Assembly (NCBI GenBank): GCA_002633005.1
Contig: NMRA01000154.1
Coordinates: 55,213 to 119,212 of the forward strand
Direction of reading: 5' to 3'
Source: Phoronis australis
Taxonomy: Eukaryota > Phoronida > Phoronidae
Length of the DNA stretch: 64,000 nt
Positions 38,796 through 51,000 of this stretch are shown one piece after another (position 1 is the stretch's first letter; each line of letters opens with the position of its first letter). The position numbers were made by a program, and so were the translations under genes. The notes beneath the pieces are model-generated. The model made no database searches and was not told where the DNA came from. It saw only the letters and a program-made list of their open reading frames with translations.

Positions 38796-38803
38796 TGACG
38801 TCA
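38796..38803 (-). promoter_or_regulatory. CRE-type palindrome TGACGTCA upstream of gene A
   Basis: A perfect TGACGTCA lies 43 bp upstream of the chosen ATG of gene A. A second site, TGACGTAA on the plus strand, lies at about 38838-38845. TGACGTCA is the CREB/ATF consensus. The palindrome also overlaps the in-frame upstream ATG (ATGACGTCA), so it could instead be coding. Confidence 0.5.
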
Positions 38804-39262
38804 TGGCTTTGTCTTGACAGTGACACACCAGTTCATATGACGTAACCACGTTAGATGTGCCGTATCTTACAAGTACCAACGTCGGTAGATTTTCCAACAG
38901 TACGTACTTCAATAGCATTTTGCAGTATCACCCCTGTCAGACTGGCCGACAAAAGAAGCATGTCAACAGATGAGCGTTCTGACATCACAAATATTCATGC
39001 CGATGGTAAAACGATATTTTCACACCACAACCCTCCTGAGGACCTAATTTATCCTTTAATCTTCTATAATGTTTCAGAAAACATTAAAAGGTAAGGGAAT
39101 CCACCAGAAAGTCGTTACAACATAAGCTAGGCAATAAATACGAAGGAACTACACGATAATGCTATATTTTAAAAAAACAAATTATTGAAGCCCATGGTCA
39201 TTCTAAATGCTACAGAAATGTAAAGTTTCCAAGCATTTTACTTGCAAACCCAGTGCTACCAG

Positions 39263-40644
39263 CTATCTAGTTGCTACTGCTTCACCGTCATCACCATCCT
39301 TTTCACCAATCACAGTTTGCGTAACAGCGTCTTTCTCTTCCTCTCTTTCAATCAACACCACGGGCGGCGGTTTGGCAATGAGCGGGACGCGACTTGAACG
39401 ATCTCGATGAGAATAGGAGGGGCTTGCGTTGGCGTTCGAGCAAGCTTTCACAATTGCCGTTCTCTCATCTGCGAACGAATTTGTTCGAGACGAGTTGGCT
39501 GATTTGTTTCCCTTCTTCTTCTTCTTCTTCTTCGTGAAGGGATTCTTGAATTTCTTGGTAGACGTCGAGTTAGAACTCTTGCTAGCGTCTACATTTTGTT
39601 CGAGACCCACGTTACACCAAATTATGTTCAAGCAAGTTCTAAAAAATAACAAATCAAATGCGTCAACAGGGGTGTTTTTGAACAAAAGCAACAGAAGACG
39701 AAGAATAGAACATTCGCATTACCAAAGAAGACTTGTTTCAATTAAGAGTTAGACCTGGTGTAAAGTTACTATTCCACATATTACCCTATCTTCCAACATT
39801 ACGGCCTTGGCCGTGGAATATAATTAACATAATAAATGCATTGTATGCATCCCAACGGAAAAGACAAACACAGCGTTGTTACTATATACATTTTTCAATT
39901 AACGGTCTTGCAACGTGAATGCACTGATGCCAGCTATCAGTTTGTAGAAGAAAGCATTGGTTACAAGCAATTAAGGTTTCAACTTAGTGCGACTTACTCT
40001 ATCAGCCCGTCATACAGCAAGCCTTCCATGATATCCTCGCAGCAGACGATAAACCTCCATTTGAACCCGTCATCTGTACGAACGCACGAGCAGCATAACC
40101 TTTGCAGCAAGAGCAGAAGAATCATGCCGGAAACAATAGTTATAACTGTCGCCACAGGAACGGTGATCATTCCGGAATTTCCGCAGTCGTCTAAGGTTTG
40201 AACAGGTACCACTGAAAGAACCTCTCGTCGCTCAAGACCCTGTGCTCTCAGAGTTCGTCGTTGACGCAAAGGCGTCAGTTGGTTTTTAATTTTTGCTTTA
40301 GGACTCTTAAGTGTACCAGACTGCGGGTTACGTAATAATGCTTGTCGATAAACATAAGTAACATAAGTAAGATTTATCGAAAAATTTCCGTCAGCTTTTG
40401 TATCTTTATTAACATAGTTTGACTGATCTGATAACGACGCGGTGTGGCTTCCAGTTTTATTGGAAAGGGGAGTTTCTGAGATATATTCCCTGTACTGTTC
40501 ACTTTCTTTCTCGGAGGCTTTTCCGGACAACATGTCTCGAGTGTTCCGGAGAGGTGCCACTAGACCAAGGGGTCTCGCGGACGAGTGAAATAGTGAATGA
40601 CAGAGAATTTCAATAATCGCTAACAGAATAGCATAGGTATTCAT
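39263..40644 (-). CDS. Tandem membrane-protein family, gene B (340 aa, 2 exons)
   Basis: Exon 1 is 40644-39998 (donor GA|GTAAGT); exon 2 is 39638-39263 (acceptor TTTTTTAG); the phase-2 intron is 359 bp. Signal peptide about 1-22, ending before SARPLG. The ectodomain has N-glycosylation sequons (NKT at 62, NFS at 87, NLT at 91). A furin-type RQRR is at 127-130 and a second basic site ERRE at 138-141; REVLSVVP follows, which gene C shares as REVISVVP. The helix at about 159-180 leads into LQRLCCSCVRTDDGFKW. The block continues as CCEDIMEGLLYDG and ends across the intron at WCNVGLEQ. The cytoplasmic tail has a KKKKKKK run encoded by a (TTC)n tract on the plus strand, then SSRVPL and an acidic end. 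Start: ATG at 40644, directly before the hydrophobic core. The in-frame ATG at 40692 lies only about 10 nt from the expected transcription start. Confidence 0.85.
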
Positions 40645-40683
40645 CTTAAACAAGAAGCAGCTTTGCAGACAAGTAGCACAAAA

Positions 40684-40734
40684 TGACGTCATTCATTGTT
40701 TCGTCATCTGCTGTGAAATAAAACACATTTTATA
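40684..40734 (-). promoter_or_regulatory. Putative core promoter of gene B: TATA box and CRE
   Basis: On the minus strand a TATAAAA box (40734-40728) lies about 90 bp before the chosen ATG. A perfect TGACGTCA (40691-40684) lies about 37 bp after the box. If the TATA box is used, transcription starts near 40703, which puts the CRE just inside the leader. Confidence 0.5.
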
Positions 40735-40971
40735 GAATTTTCATGTACTGATAGTATTTTGTTCAAGCAAAACTCAAAAGTTTCTGGTTATATGTAAAAT
40801 TAAAATCATTTTTTGGAATTCAGACATAGGGGCATAAATTTAGGACTGGCAAGTTGAATTGCCACCGTAATCAGAGTGAGATGAAAACAACTTTAAAATT
40901 CAAATTATTTTCGTGCATGGTCAATTCCCATCACAAAATCGACGCGTACAATCGACACCAAATTAAAGAAT

Positions 40972-43124
40972 TCACTCAGTGGTACAGCAACATCGCCCAC
41001 CACCTTCGCACCTTAACCTCTGTCTTTCCATGATGGCCTTGAACTTTTCGTCTTCCTTTTCAGGTAGCACTGGTTTTGGAACGAGAGGCACGCGACTGGA
41101 GCGTCCTCGTTGAGAGTACATCGGACTGGCATTGGAGCAAACGTTTGTTAAAGCCGTATTTTCGGCAACGACGGAATTAGCTCGAGAAGAAGAGTTAGAC
41201 GTGTTTCCTTTTTTGTGCTTCTTTTTCTTTTTCGGTCCTGGCATGTTTTCGTTTCCAGTTTTGTCTATGTCTTCGTAGTGCTGTTCCAGGCCGACGTTGC
41301 ACCAGAATATGTTCAGACACGTCCTAACAAGTGACATGGGAAAAGAGTTCCGTTTTAAAGAGAGGATTATTATCCGACTTTCGGAACAGTTTGTTCAAGC
41401 ATGTGTGACATTTAAAAGTTTTTTGAGAGTAAACCCAGGGCATTTATTTCTAACTATCTGGCTTCTAATTGGTAGCTAAGTCCTCACGGAGCTTGCTTTC
41501 CAGCTCACGGTCACACCGCAAGGCTCCGTCCGCAGGTACCGGAACCTAGATTTGCTTCTAATAATTTGTTCGCGCTAAAATTTCAGTAATGCATTGCAAA
41601 GACGGAAACGTTAAAGTGTGCGTCCGTAAATGTGATGTTCCGTTTTCTTTCCGAGCAATACATCAGAGTTTGAAAAATCCACCTTAGGAGACAGTCTTCT
41701 AAAAATACATCTCCGTCGTTCACATGGTCAAAAGGTACGTTTGTGAACTATATACACTCGCCTAGAGTGGCTGGTCCTCAGTTTTAATATCTAAAGAAGT
41801 AATTATAATAAAGACAAAATTTAAGAACATTTAGGGTACCGTACACAAATATAAATACTTTTCAAGATTCTAAAGCATCGACCATAGACATCACATTAGC
41901 GCTTTTTTAGTACAATTAAGATAACTGTGTCAAAGAAACATCGTCAGGTGGTGCTCATTGTGTGCACTACGTCTTGCTGTTTTGACATAGTGACTGGTGA
42001 AAAAGTGGTCCTTGGAAACATGATGAACGACACACGGAATTCCGTGTGTGGATACCAATGCGCATGCCTTGGTCGGAAGTATACCGATCACATCGGCACC
42101 ACCACTTGCACACGTCTTTATGCACTGTACTTGCTTGGGCTTAAGCCACTGGACAGGGATCCCCCTGATTTTGTTTATATCGATCACTGCCCGTTTTTTA
42201 TTAAAAGAAATTGCCAAACTACGTAACACAAACTAAAAGGGGGTTTCCCAGATTTCAACCAATGGGTAGCACTGAATGTTATGACGCCGGTTTCATTACT
42301 TTAACCAATGAGAAGCCACCGACAGTACTATCTGTCGTAGCAGTGTGGAAGAGTGTAGTTTGTAAACCAGTTTTGATCCACGTTTTGAAGTTAGGCTTTG
42401 AATTTCATTTCTGATAATGACGTCACAGCTGTTGAAGGGCCTTGTGCTCTGATACTACTTACTCTTTCAGTCCATCGTATAATAGACCTTCCATGATATC
42501 TTCGCAGCAGACGATTATTCTCCATTTGAATCCATCTTCTGTGCGAACGCACGTGCAGCATAGCCTTTGTAGAACCAACAGTACTACCGCTACGAGAACT
42601 AAAATCATTAGCGTCGTCAAGGGAACAGTGACCATGGCTCGGGCTCGACCGTACTCGTCTGCACTTTGGATGGGAACGACTGAAATAACTTCCCGCCGTC
42701 TGACCAAAGCAGTTTCCTTTAGAGTTCTCGCAGGATCGGCTGATCGTACTCGACGCACCTTCAGCATCTTTTCTGTCATTCTTCCGTCCTTATTTGATTC
42801 TGTCAAATTTGTGTATGGTTCTTCTGATGGCCGATTGGTAAATAGTTTCGCAAATTTTTCTGTTTGTCTTTTGCCAATGTAAAGCAGTGGTTTAACTTTC
42901 CCGTTCGATTTTGGTTGAGGAAAAGATTTAGTTAACCCAACATACATGTATATTGAAACAGGATGCTGGTTAATTTTTTCGGGTGTAATTTTCAAATTCC
43001 TGTTCGACCACAAATCTGTTAAACTTGTGATCTTGGGTAACGCGAAATTAACCGGTCTTGCTGACAACTGCAATCTTGAATACAGTAACATTGTGATAAT
43101 GAAGGAAATATTTAGAGCATTCAT
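40972..43124 (-). CDS. Tandem membrane-protein family, gene C (337 aa, 2 exons)
   Basis: Exon 1 is 43124-42463 (donor GA|GTAAGT); exon 2 is 41323-40972 (acceptor CTTGTTAG); the phase-2 intron is 1139 bp. Signal peptide about 1-22, ending before SARPVN. The ectodomain has a sequon NLT at 106, the dibasic sites KVRR (122-125) and RRRE (142-145), then EVISVVPIQ. The helix at about 164-185 is followed by LQRLCCTCVRTEDGFKW, CCEDIMEGLLYDG and, in exon 2, TCLNIFWCNVGLEQ. The tail has KKKKKHKK, SSRVPLVPKP and FKAIMERQRLR, ending in a CCC-containing segment. Over the 51-residue block from LQRL to GLEQ, 39 positions are identical in genes A, B and C, whereas the ectodomains barely align. This is the head of the minus-strand array; no further copy is visible upstream to 64 kb. 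Confidence 0.87.
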
Positions 43125-43165
43125 ACTTTAAGGAACCAACAGGACAGACGACTGTTGTGAAAACT

Positions 43166-43204
43166 TTACGTCACGCTCTGTTCTAACCCCAATGAATCTT
43201 TATG
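43166..43204 (-). promoter_or_regulatory. Putative core promoter of gene C: TATA-like and CRE-like motifs
   Basis: Minus-strand CATAAAG (43204-43198) is a weak TATA-like box about 80 bp before the ATG. A TGACGTAA half-variant of the CRE (43173-43166) lies 42 bp before the ATG. That is the same distance as the TGACGTCA motifs of genes A and B. Confidence 0.4.
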
Positions 43205-43433
43205 AAGCCCTTCACTGTCCTCTTAAACAGTTTGCAGTGTGGTTTAGTGTCCCATTAGGCGTTTCCCGTTGCTCCTAACTTGTTCAATTCTATAACCCAA
43301 CAACAAGTTGGGAAGTTAACCCTTGCAGCCAATATCTTACACGACTGATTAACTCCATTCTGGCAGTCATGGTTGGAGGGCCAGCTCTCTTTTGTTCGAT
43401 AATTGCTCTAATCTCCAATAAGATCGTATCTAC

Positions 43434-44353
43434 CAGTGGCGGATCTAGGATATCATAAGGGGGGCCCAACATTTTGTCTGAAAACATTGTGCAAAGCACG
43501 ATTAGATGCGCATAGCACCAAATGGGGGGAGGTCGGGAGGGGGGTTCGCCCATTTTCCTTGATTCCTGAAGTATTATCCAAGTAAAAAAGGCAAAAACAC
43601 GGAGAACGTGTCAAACATGAAAAACTGTAATTATAACAGACTCGAACTCACGACCTGGCGGATAGAGTGCGCGTGCTTTACCACTGCACCACCACGATTT
43701 CACTCACACTTTGATAATGAGAGATCAACTTGTTTAAGGTCCACAGCGTTTGCGCGCGAAACCTACTTCTTTTTGTAATGCTTATTACACTTATTATATT
43801 TTGTGCAATCAGTTCGTAACGTATTTGTTGTATTTAAAATAGTCTTTAATTGCCCAAAAGACTAAATCCGTTTTTGTGTTGGCATTAATGACGCAATTGC
43901 TTTGGAAATCGTCATAAGTTAAGGTTTGACAAAGAGAGAACTATGAATTTCTGAGAGATTCACTAAGGCTTCGATCAAAATTCACATCTCACCAGCAGCT
44001 TCTGTTTTTTCATCGTCACTCAGATTTCATTTTCTGTAAAAAAATGAAGTAATTTTCTTCATTGCACAGCAAAGCACACAACAGAAACGGAGGCGTAGTG
44101 CGCAGCGCCACTACCGGTCGCCTGAGATATCGCGGGAGAGCCTGTACTAAGCCATAGTTTCGTTATGATTGAGCAGTGTTTCGAATTCCCCCCGGCGAAC
44201 ACACTAAAACTGCACATATTTGAATCTTGTTTCCGCCGTGTAATGTTAATTACCGAGATTAATTACTCAACTCAACATTACCCTACGCTCTTGCTGTTTT
44301 ATTTTTTGCGGCAGCCAAGAGGATGTTGGCCGGGTCCCCTAAATCCGCCTATG
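43434..44353. mobile_element. CAGTGGCGGATCTA-type DNA element, ~920 bp
   Basis: The left end CAGTGGCGGATCTAGG and the reverse complement of the right end CATAGGCGGATTTAGGGG are inverted termini of the family seen at 21391. The flanks TCTAC and CCTAC give a 4/5 target duplication. It has no transposase ORF, so it is non-autonomous. Inside, at 43638-43700 on the minus strand, is a tRNA-like piece with an A box (GTGGTGCAGTGGTAAAGCAC) and a B box (GAGTTCGAGTCTG). Confidence 0.65.
43638..43700 (-). pseudogene. tRNA-like relic (A and B boxes, no acceptor stem)
   Basis: The minus strand reads TGGTGCAGTGGTAAAGCACG, then GTGAGTTCGAGTCTG, which match pol III A and B boxes. The sequences expected to form the acceptor stem (around ATCGTGG and TATAATT) do not pair. 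I read it as a tRNA-derived SINE head or tRNA pseudogene, not a working tRNA. Confidence 0.5.
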
Positions 44354-46956
44354 CCTACCCTGACTGGGCTATGCTGTTAAAAATAAAAGTTAAGTTATAA
44401 CGTATTTGAATATAAACCAATATTATTTCTGAAATCTTCGTCAAATGGTGATCATGTTTAGTGTTTGAATCGCCAAAATCGCCCAACTGCAACCGAAGTT
44501 ACTACATTCTATTCTTTCCGAATACACCAATTCACTTTGAGTTTGACTGTGTTCACACGTGGTCTGTACTAAGCGTGGTAGATAATTGGCCTGCTTGTTG
44601 TCGTAACAGACAAAAGTGTGTGAAGCTAGATGTTATCACATGCTCAGAAACCCCTACGTCTGGTAAAGTCACTAAGCGGGAAAACGCTGCCATGATTGGA
44701 CAAGGCCTCTGGGACGAGAGCAGGGGAGTTGTTGATTTGATAACTATTAACATAACAGTGAACAGCAATGCAATCCAGTAGTGTTAATGGTAATACAAAC
44801 ATCAATTAGCAGCACTTGGCACAATTTGATGGAAGACAGAGCATTTTTAGGGCAAATCATAAAACTAAATTATATTGGAAACTACACCTATTTCAATGCC
44901 ACCTTTTATTCAGCAGTATTGAGACAGCTAGCAATCAACCGGCATGCAGGGGCACAGAACGAACGCAGTACAATTCGCAAGGCTATACAGGAAGAGATAA
45001 CCATCTTGGTTATCTCTTCCTGGCTTTACTCATAACCCTGACATGATTTTACTTCCGTTACCAAAAAGAACAATGAAATGATCAGCGACTCAACAAACGA
45101 TTCGAGGTGCATTGCCAAATAAGGGTTGATCAGCCTTAAATTTGCCACAATAGCGCATGAGCACTTAGCGTTCTCATTCGGAGTAATGTTTGTAGACACC
45201 AAAGCGCTTCGGTGAACATTGACAGCTAAACAATATCGCAGTGCGCATTGGAGTGCACAACTGACAAAACGAAAAGCGTCAACTTTCCAAGTTTCTATAA
45301 CTGCAGACCGCTTATGAATGCTTGGACGATGCCTAGAAAGTCAATTAAAATTACTAATTAAAGATGGCACGCATTTCCAATTAGTTTCACCATTTACACA
45401 TTTCTGTACAATATGCACCAGACTGAAATGGGCCCAGAGTGATGTTTGTTCCTAGAACTCGACAATATATCTCGAGTTTAATATTTCTCATCCACCAATT
45501 GCGACGGTTTTCTGGTGGTCAAATCGGACACGGGCACATTCGTAATGAGGAGCACCGGGCCGGGGATACAATCGAGATGGGAACCTCAGCTGAGAAACAG
45601 CAGGGTGGGATCAAGCATTACGGGCACTGAAATTAAGCGATGACAGCGTCTTTTGTGTGGTTGGTGACGCAGAATAGACTCGAACATTTTGAATTCAACC
45701 AATGAAGCAATATTTTTGAATAATCTCATTAAAACTGCTCTAGCCGGTGTTCAATAACACAAATACTGACATTGTAGTTTCCGGAGGGAGTACAGCAGTA
45801 GAGCTGTGGTGTACGGAACTTTGTGCTCAGAAGGGAGACATCCATTACCAGTTTTCCTACGAGAGGGCGCCGTTTCTAATAAAATCTCCCACGAAAGGGA
45901 GTCTTTTCCCAATTTACTTACTGATACAAAAAGGGTCTTCTTCCTAACTACCTGCAGAAGACTCTGTAAGCTTGAAAGACGTGTACTCATTTTCACAATA
46001 TGACATTTCACTTACTGTGTCAAGATTAATGAGTTAAAAGGACAGTTGTCAAAGAACCCCTACGGAGTTCGTAAGTTTATGGAAACAAACCCACGAAAGG
46101 GTGACCTGTTCACAGAAGCTTCTAAGAATTTGTTTCAAGAGTCTACTCTATATGCGTGGGTGTCGTAGTTCCCCCTGCACCCCCTCCACACAATAACGGA
46201 ATTCGAACATCCCCGTGCACATTTGCAGGCTTACAGCTACTGTAAAACGAAAATTTATCGTGTTAAACAATTTATTAACAGTACTAAATATATAGAAAAA
46301 CATGTCAATCTTTCATTACAAAGTCAACGAATTCATGAACATTTAGCCTACTACATTCAAACAAGCCTCGTTACATTACAAAGCAAACAGCATTTTTATC
46401 CTTAAATGTACAAACTCTGCACGTTAGGTGCGCTCAATCTGCAGCGTTACAAAGCAACAGTTTGTATGCAGCACTGAGGCTCCAGCAACTTCACTAATTT
46501 TAATTGAACATGTGTTAAGACTTTCCTGGCATTAAAAATAACAAGGGGTCAGATACTTCACTCAAGGCATTAAAGACCAAAAACAAATCTGAACATATCT
46601 GGACATATTCCCAAAAGGCGCTCTTCAACAGATTAACAAACTCATTAAAAATAAACAGAATTTATAACAGAATTTTGAAAATAACTCCTGAATTTCTAAT
46701 GGTGCAACAACAAAATGGCCACCACAGTTGAACTGCACTGAACGCCCCCTTTGGTGAATCGCCAGTACTGTGCAAATGCGTGCAACACTGTTGAGTAATC
46801 ATTACCCAGAACCAGTTTCATTGATGTCTGTTATTCAGTAGAGAGAACTGGTTCTCAAACTTGGGCCAAGTTATATCCGACTATTGATGAGTTCTGCTTA
46901 CTACAGAACACAGCCTGTGTTTGCTCAATGGAAGTGAATATAGCACCAAGATGCAG
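44354..46956. other. Stretch between gene C and NAA35 without a recognised gene
   Basis: It contains a perfect 16-bp stem with a 3-nt loop at 44988-45022. An AATAAA on the minus strand at 46276-46271 could serve as the NAA35 polyadenylation signal, but its distance (1.7 kb) from the stop codon makes this speculative. I see no exon. Confidence 0.4.
44988..45022. repeat. Perfect 16-bp hairpin with 3-nt loop
   Basis: CAGGAAGAGATAACCA, loop TCT, TGGTTATCTCTTCCTG. All 16 pairs are perfect. It is not followed by a T-run and is not near a histone or other recognised gene. Confidence 0.9.
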
Positions 46957-47232
46957 GCCTTTTAGTAGGCCATTTAGGTCACTTTTAGTGGGCCACTTAC
47001 GTCACTTTTAGTGAGCCATTTAGGTCACTTAATGGGCCATTTAGGTCACTTTTAGTGGGCCACTTAGGTCACTTTTAGTGGGCCACTTAGGTCACATTTA
47101 GTGGGCCACTTACGTCCCTTTTAGTGGGCCATTTAGGTAACTTTTAGTGGGCCATTTAGGTCACTTTTAGTTGGCCACTTTGGTCAATTTTAGTGGGCCA
47201 CTTAGGTCACTTTTAGTGGGCCACTTAGGTCT
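46957..47232. repeat. 23-bp minisatellite, about 12 copies
   Basis: The unit is GGGCCACTTAGGTCACTTTT plus AGT, tandem, with point changes (TACGTC, ATTTAG) and some short units. It lies 0.8-1.0 kb 3' of the NAA35 stop codon, possibly in the 3' UTR. Confidence 0.9.
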
Positions 47233-48003
47233 CTACTATTTCATGGATAGTAAATACACACAAAGGAATCAGTAATTAACAAAGAAAATAGCTCTGCCAA
47301 ATAACCAGGGATCTTTACTTTTACAAAAGTCAACATCAAAAATGGTTACTTTCTGCTTTAAACAAGTTACGACACTAGATGGGGTAGTATCTACTAATGA
47401 AAATAGATGGGTGGAGCACCAGTCAGTTTTAAGGTACCCACAGCACACACAATTGCACGCACAACACTGACTGCCAATCCTGCACAAGATGGTGACACAT
47501 CCATGTTGAAAAGCACTCTCTTCATGACAGCCTCACATCACTCAACTTGAGACATTGGCTGAAAGATAAGTATGACCACCGGCAAGTGACTCACTTGTAT
47601 CTTGTAATCCCCAAAAGCCATAGCCTGGGGTCATGTCCCCATGAACTTGATGCTATGCTTGCCAGCAGCCATCAGTTAAATCGGTTTGTTCTGAACGCAA
47701 CCATGACATGTCTTCCAGTACATGATATCTGTGTCAGTTCAACAACCGAATTGTAGACATGTCTTGCTGTGTACGCAGTGTCTTGATAACTACATCATGT
47801 CTTGACATCTGCCAGAAATTTTGAAGTCTGTGTTAGTTCAGTCATCAACTTTGGCTTCAATGACGTGTCTTGACGACAATGACATGTCTTGACCACAATG
47901 ATGTATCTTGATGAGAATGATGGGTCTTGAAACTTGTGACAATTCATTCATTCACCAAGCTTACACCAATACTTATCTTGATGACAACGAAGTATGAAGG
48001 TTT

Positions 48004-51000
48004 CTATGAAACTTTCATGACGGGGAAAGTCTTGTGAATGGAGAAATCAAACTCAGGAGGATTCTGAAAAAACATCGGGAAAACAGGTGTAAATATTGAC
48101 ATATGACGACCTATGATTATCTATTTATAAAAAAGAACAAGGTGGAGCGTGGAAATGCACCATCAACTGCAGCGCAATCCACATCTTAATGGTGTGTTTA
48201 TTAGTATCATCACCGTCCTGAAACAGAAAAGTGTCATGGTCTTTCCAATACAAATCTATTTGCCATATTTCATGGAAATCCATCAAGAAACTCCAAAGAT
48301 AGAGGCTAACATAAAACTACAAATTGCCATTAGGAGGTACATCTGTTGTCAAGTTGTTAGGAACATACTTGCAAAATTTTTGAAAGATCTTACTCGGGCA
48401 TAAGAGATAGAACTGCAGATGCAAAAATGCCACTAGGGGGCACCACAAAAACTGGACCCATCCAGAAAATCCCCAACAACCGTTCTCTGGTCAGTAGGAA
48501 CACGTCTGCCATTTTTCATAATGATCCCCAGAGCAGTTTGGCAGATATACAACCATGTAGTAGACAAAAATAGTCAAAAATAATATGCTGAATAAGGCAA
48601 ATTGATCCCAAAATGGAAAGGTGCTTTGAACTTCATAATTGAAGCTTGCCTGCCATATTTCATGAAAAATTGCAGAGGAACTTCGACGATAGAGAAGCAG
48701 ACCAAAAAACTAAAACTGCCACCAAAGGACACAGGGGGGTAGTCAGAGCTATTTAATTTATGGGCAGTCATTGTTACATTTATAGGAAAACGCTTGCAAT
48801 ATTTCACAAAGATCCTACAAAGGATTAAGGTGATCTTGGACACAAAAAACAACAAAATCACCACTAGGGGATGCCATAGTTGTTGGACATCTCTGAAAAC
48901 CAATGTGAGCCATGGACTTCTCATCAGGAACAGATCTGTTAAAGTTCATACTAATCCTTTGAGAGGTTTTGCAGATAAAAAGGCAGATGCCAAAAAACCG
49001 GACTCAAACTAATTAAATTAGCCATCAGGTGGCATAGAATACGTCCAATGGAATGGCATCGTCCCCTTCTCCATCAATGAACTTTAAAGATAGAGTAGAA
49101 AACATAAAAATCATAGCCACTAAGGGGCACAGCAATAGTCAGATTGGTCGGAAACTCTTCATCATCTGTTGCCACAGAAACACATCTGACAAATTTTACA
49201 AAACTCCTGCTAAGGGTTAAGGAAATACACGCAAACAAAAAAATCAATGTCAGCCGTGGTCTCATCCTAAAATCAATGTCTCATCAGGAACACATCTGCC
49301 AATTTTCAAAATGATCCTTCAAGCAGTTTGTCAGATAGAAAGGTGGAGGACAAAAAAACGGACTCAAAATTTTAAAAATGGCCACTAGGAGATGCTGAAT
49401 ATGTGAAATCCAACCAAAAATGGAAAGGTGTCGTCGTCTGCTCACTAACACAGCAGCGTCCACCAGATGCACAGATGATGACTGCAATATGCACACACAT
49501 GATATATGTGTGGTCCCATAAGATTAGTACGCCAACCAAAGCCAGATAACCTTGCTTTAACAATAACGGCCGGAGACGGTGACACTATTGCAAAGCAGAT
49601 GTTTGGGATTGACAGCTGGGATTGAACTGCGCTTTCTGTTCAAACTCTTTTGAAGCACCAGGAACTGGACTATGGGAAGTGATTGCATGAACAATACGAA
49701 CTGTAAGCTTGCAACACGATAGTAGTCTGTTGTGCTGACAGGGACATAAGAGAAGACTATCAACAGGCAAACATTAGGCAAGCATGTTAAAAATTTGACA
49801 ACATATTGTCAAAGTCATAAAGCTTTGAACTTATGTAAGAAAAATACAAAGGGGAATTGAACAAAATGAACTGTATCTCTTGAGAATACTGTCAGCTGAT
49901 GTACGAGGACAACTGTCATTTTTAGATGAAAACTATTGTTATACAACTTCTTTACGCCATTGCCATTTTAGTAGTGAGCCTCTTTTTAGGTTTAAAAACA
50001 ATGCATTTGAGGCACAAACATCACGAGGCACGTGAAAAAATCACGCTTTGTGCTGTGATCAAATGCAGAATGCATTGTTTTTAAAACCTAAAACAGAGGC
50101 TCACTTTTATAATGGCAACAGAGTGAATAAGGTGTATATGCTATGTTACACTAATGCCGGTCGGCAATCAATGTCTACCATAGAAATCAAAGATGGCTGC
50201 AACCAGAGAAGCTGAAAATAGTTACCTTGGAGTCCTTCTGATGGCCACTGGCCAGTAGTCTGACCACAATGAAATTCATTTTGGTGACCTTCAGAAGATT
50301 TTCTGTCTAAAAAGAAAACCGCCACTATTAGAGTTCGTCTAACCTGTGAAAATGGCTTTGTCAAATTAAGTCTGTTCAGCTGATACTAAAATAGTAAAAC
50401 ATTGACCTAATTACAGCAAACGGTTTCCTGACTGACCTCTTTACTCAACAACTACACAGATGTCCCTGATTAGGAATTTAAGGCAAAGTTGAAACTGGAG
50501 CTACTAATTGAAAAGTAATTATCAGACTCAGAAAAAAGTTACTGAAAATGAGGGAAATAAGACACAATTTGAAGCGATGAACTACCCCTACGAATCAAAA
50601 CATAGTTTAGAGTGGAAAAAAATTGACCAAATAACCTCGGTTTTTGAGATGTTCAGCAGACTGTAATGCTGACAGAGGCCGGATTTGAGGCGAAGAAAAT
50701 AAATGTGTCACGGGTAACTTTATCCAGGAACTAGTTGAGCAAAAAGGTTGAGGCAGCTTGAAATGATTTATGGGTAATCTTACCTCCTCATTTGGATTTT
50801 GAAATGACTCTAGGAGTACTTTGGCTTGGTGGAAACATTTACAAGAGGTTGAATAGAGTTGGTCAGGCTCTGGAGGATGGGACAGCTGAGACAGGTCTGT
50901 AGCTTCCTGAACGATAAAAACATAAGACTAGAACTAGTCCATGGAAAGAGATACAAAACAAGGTCCAGAACCACAGTAGCATACTGAAACATGACAATGG

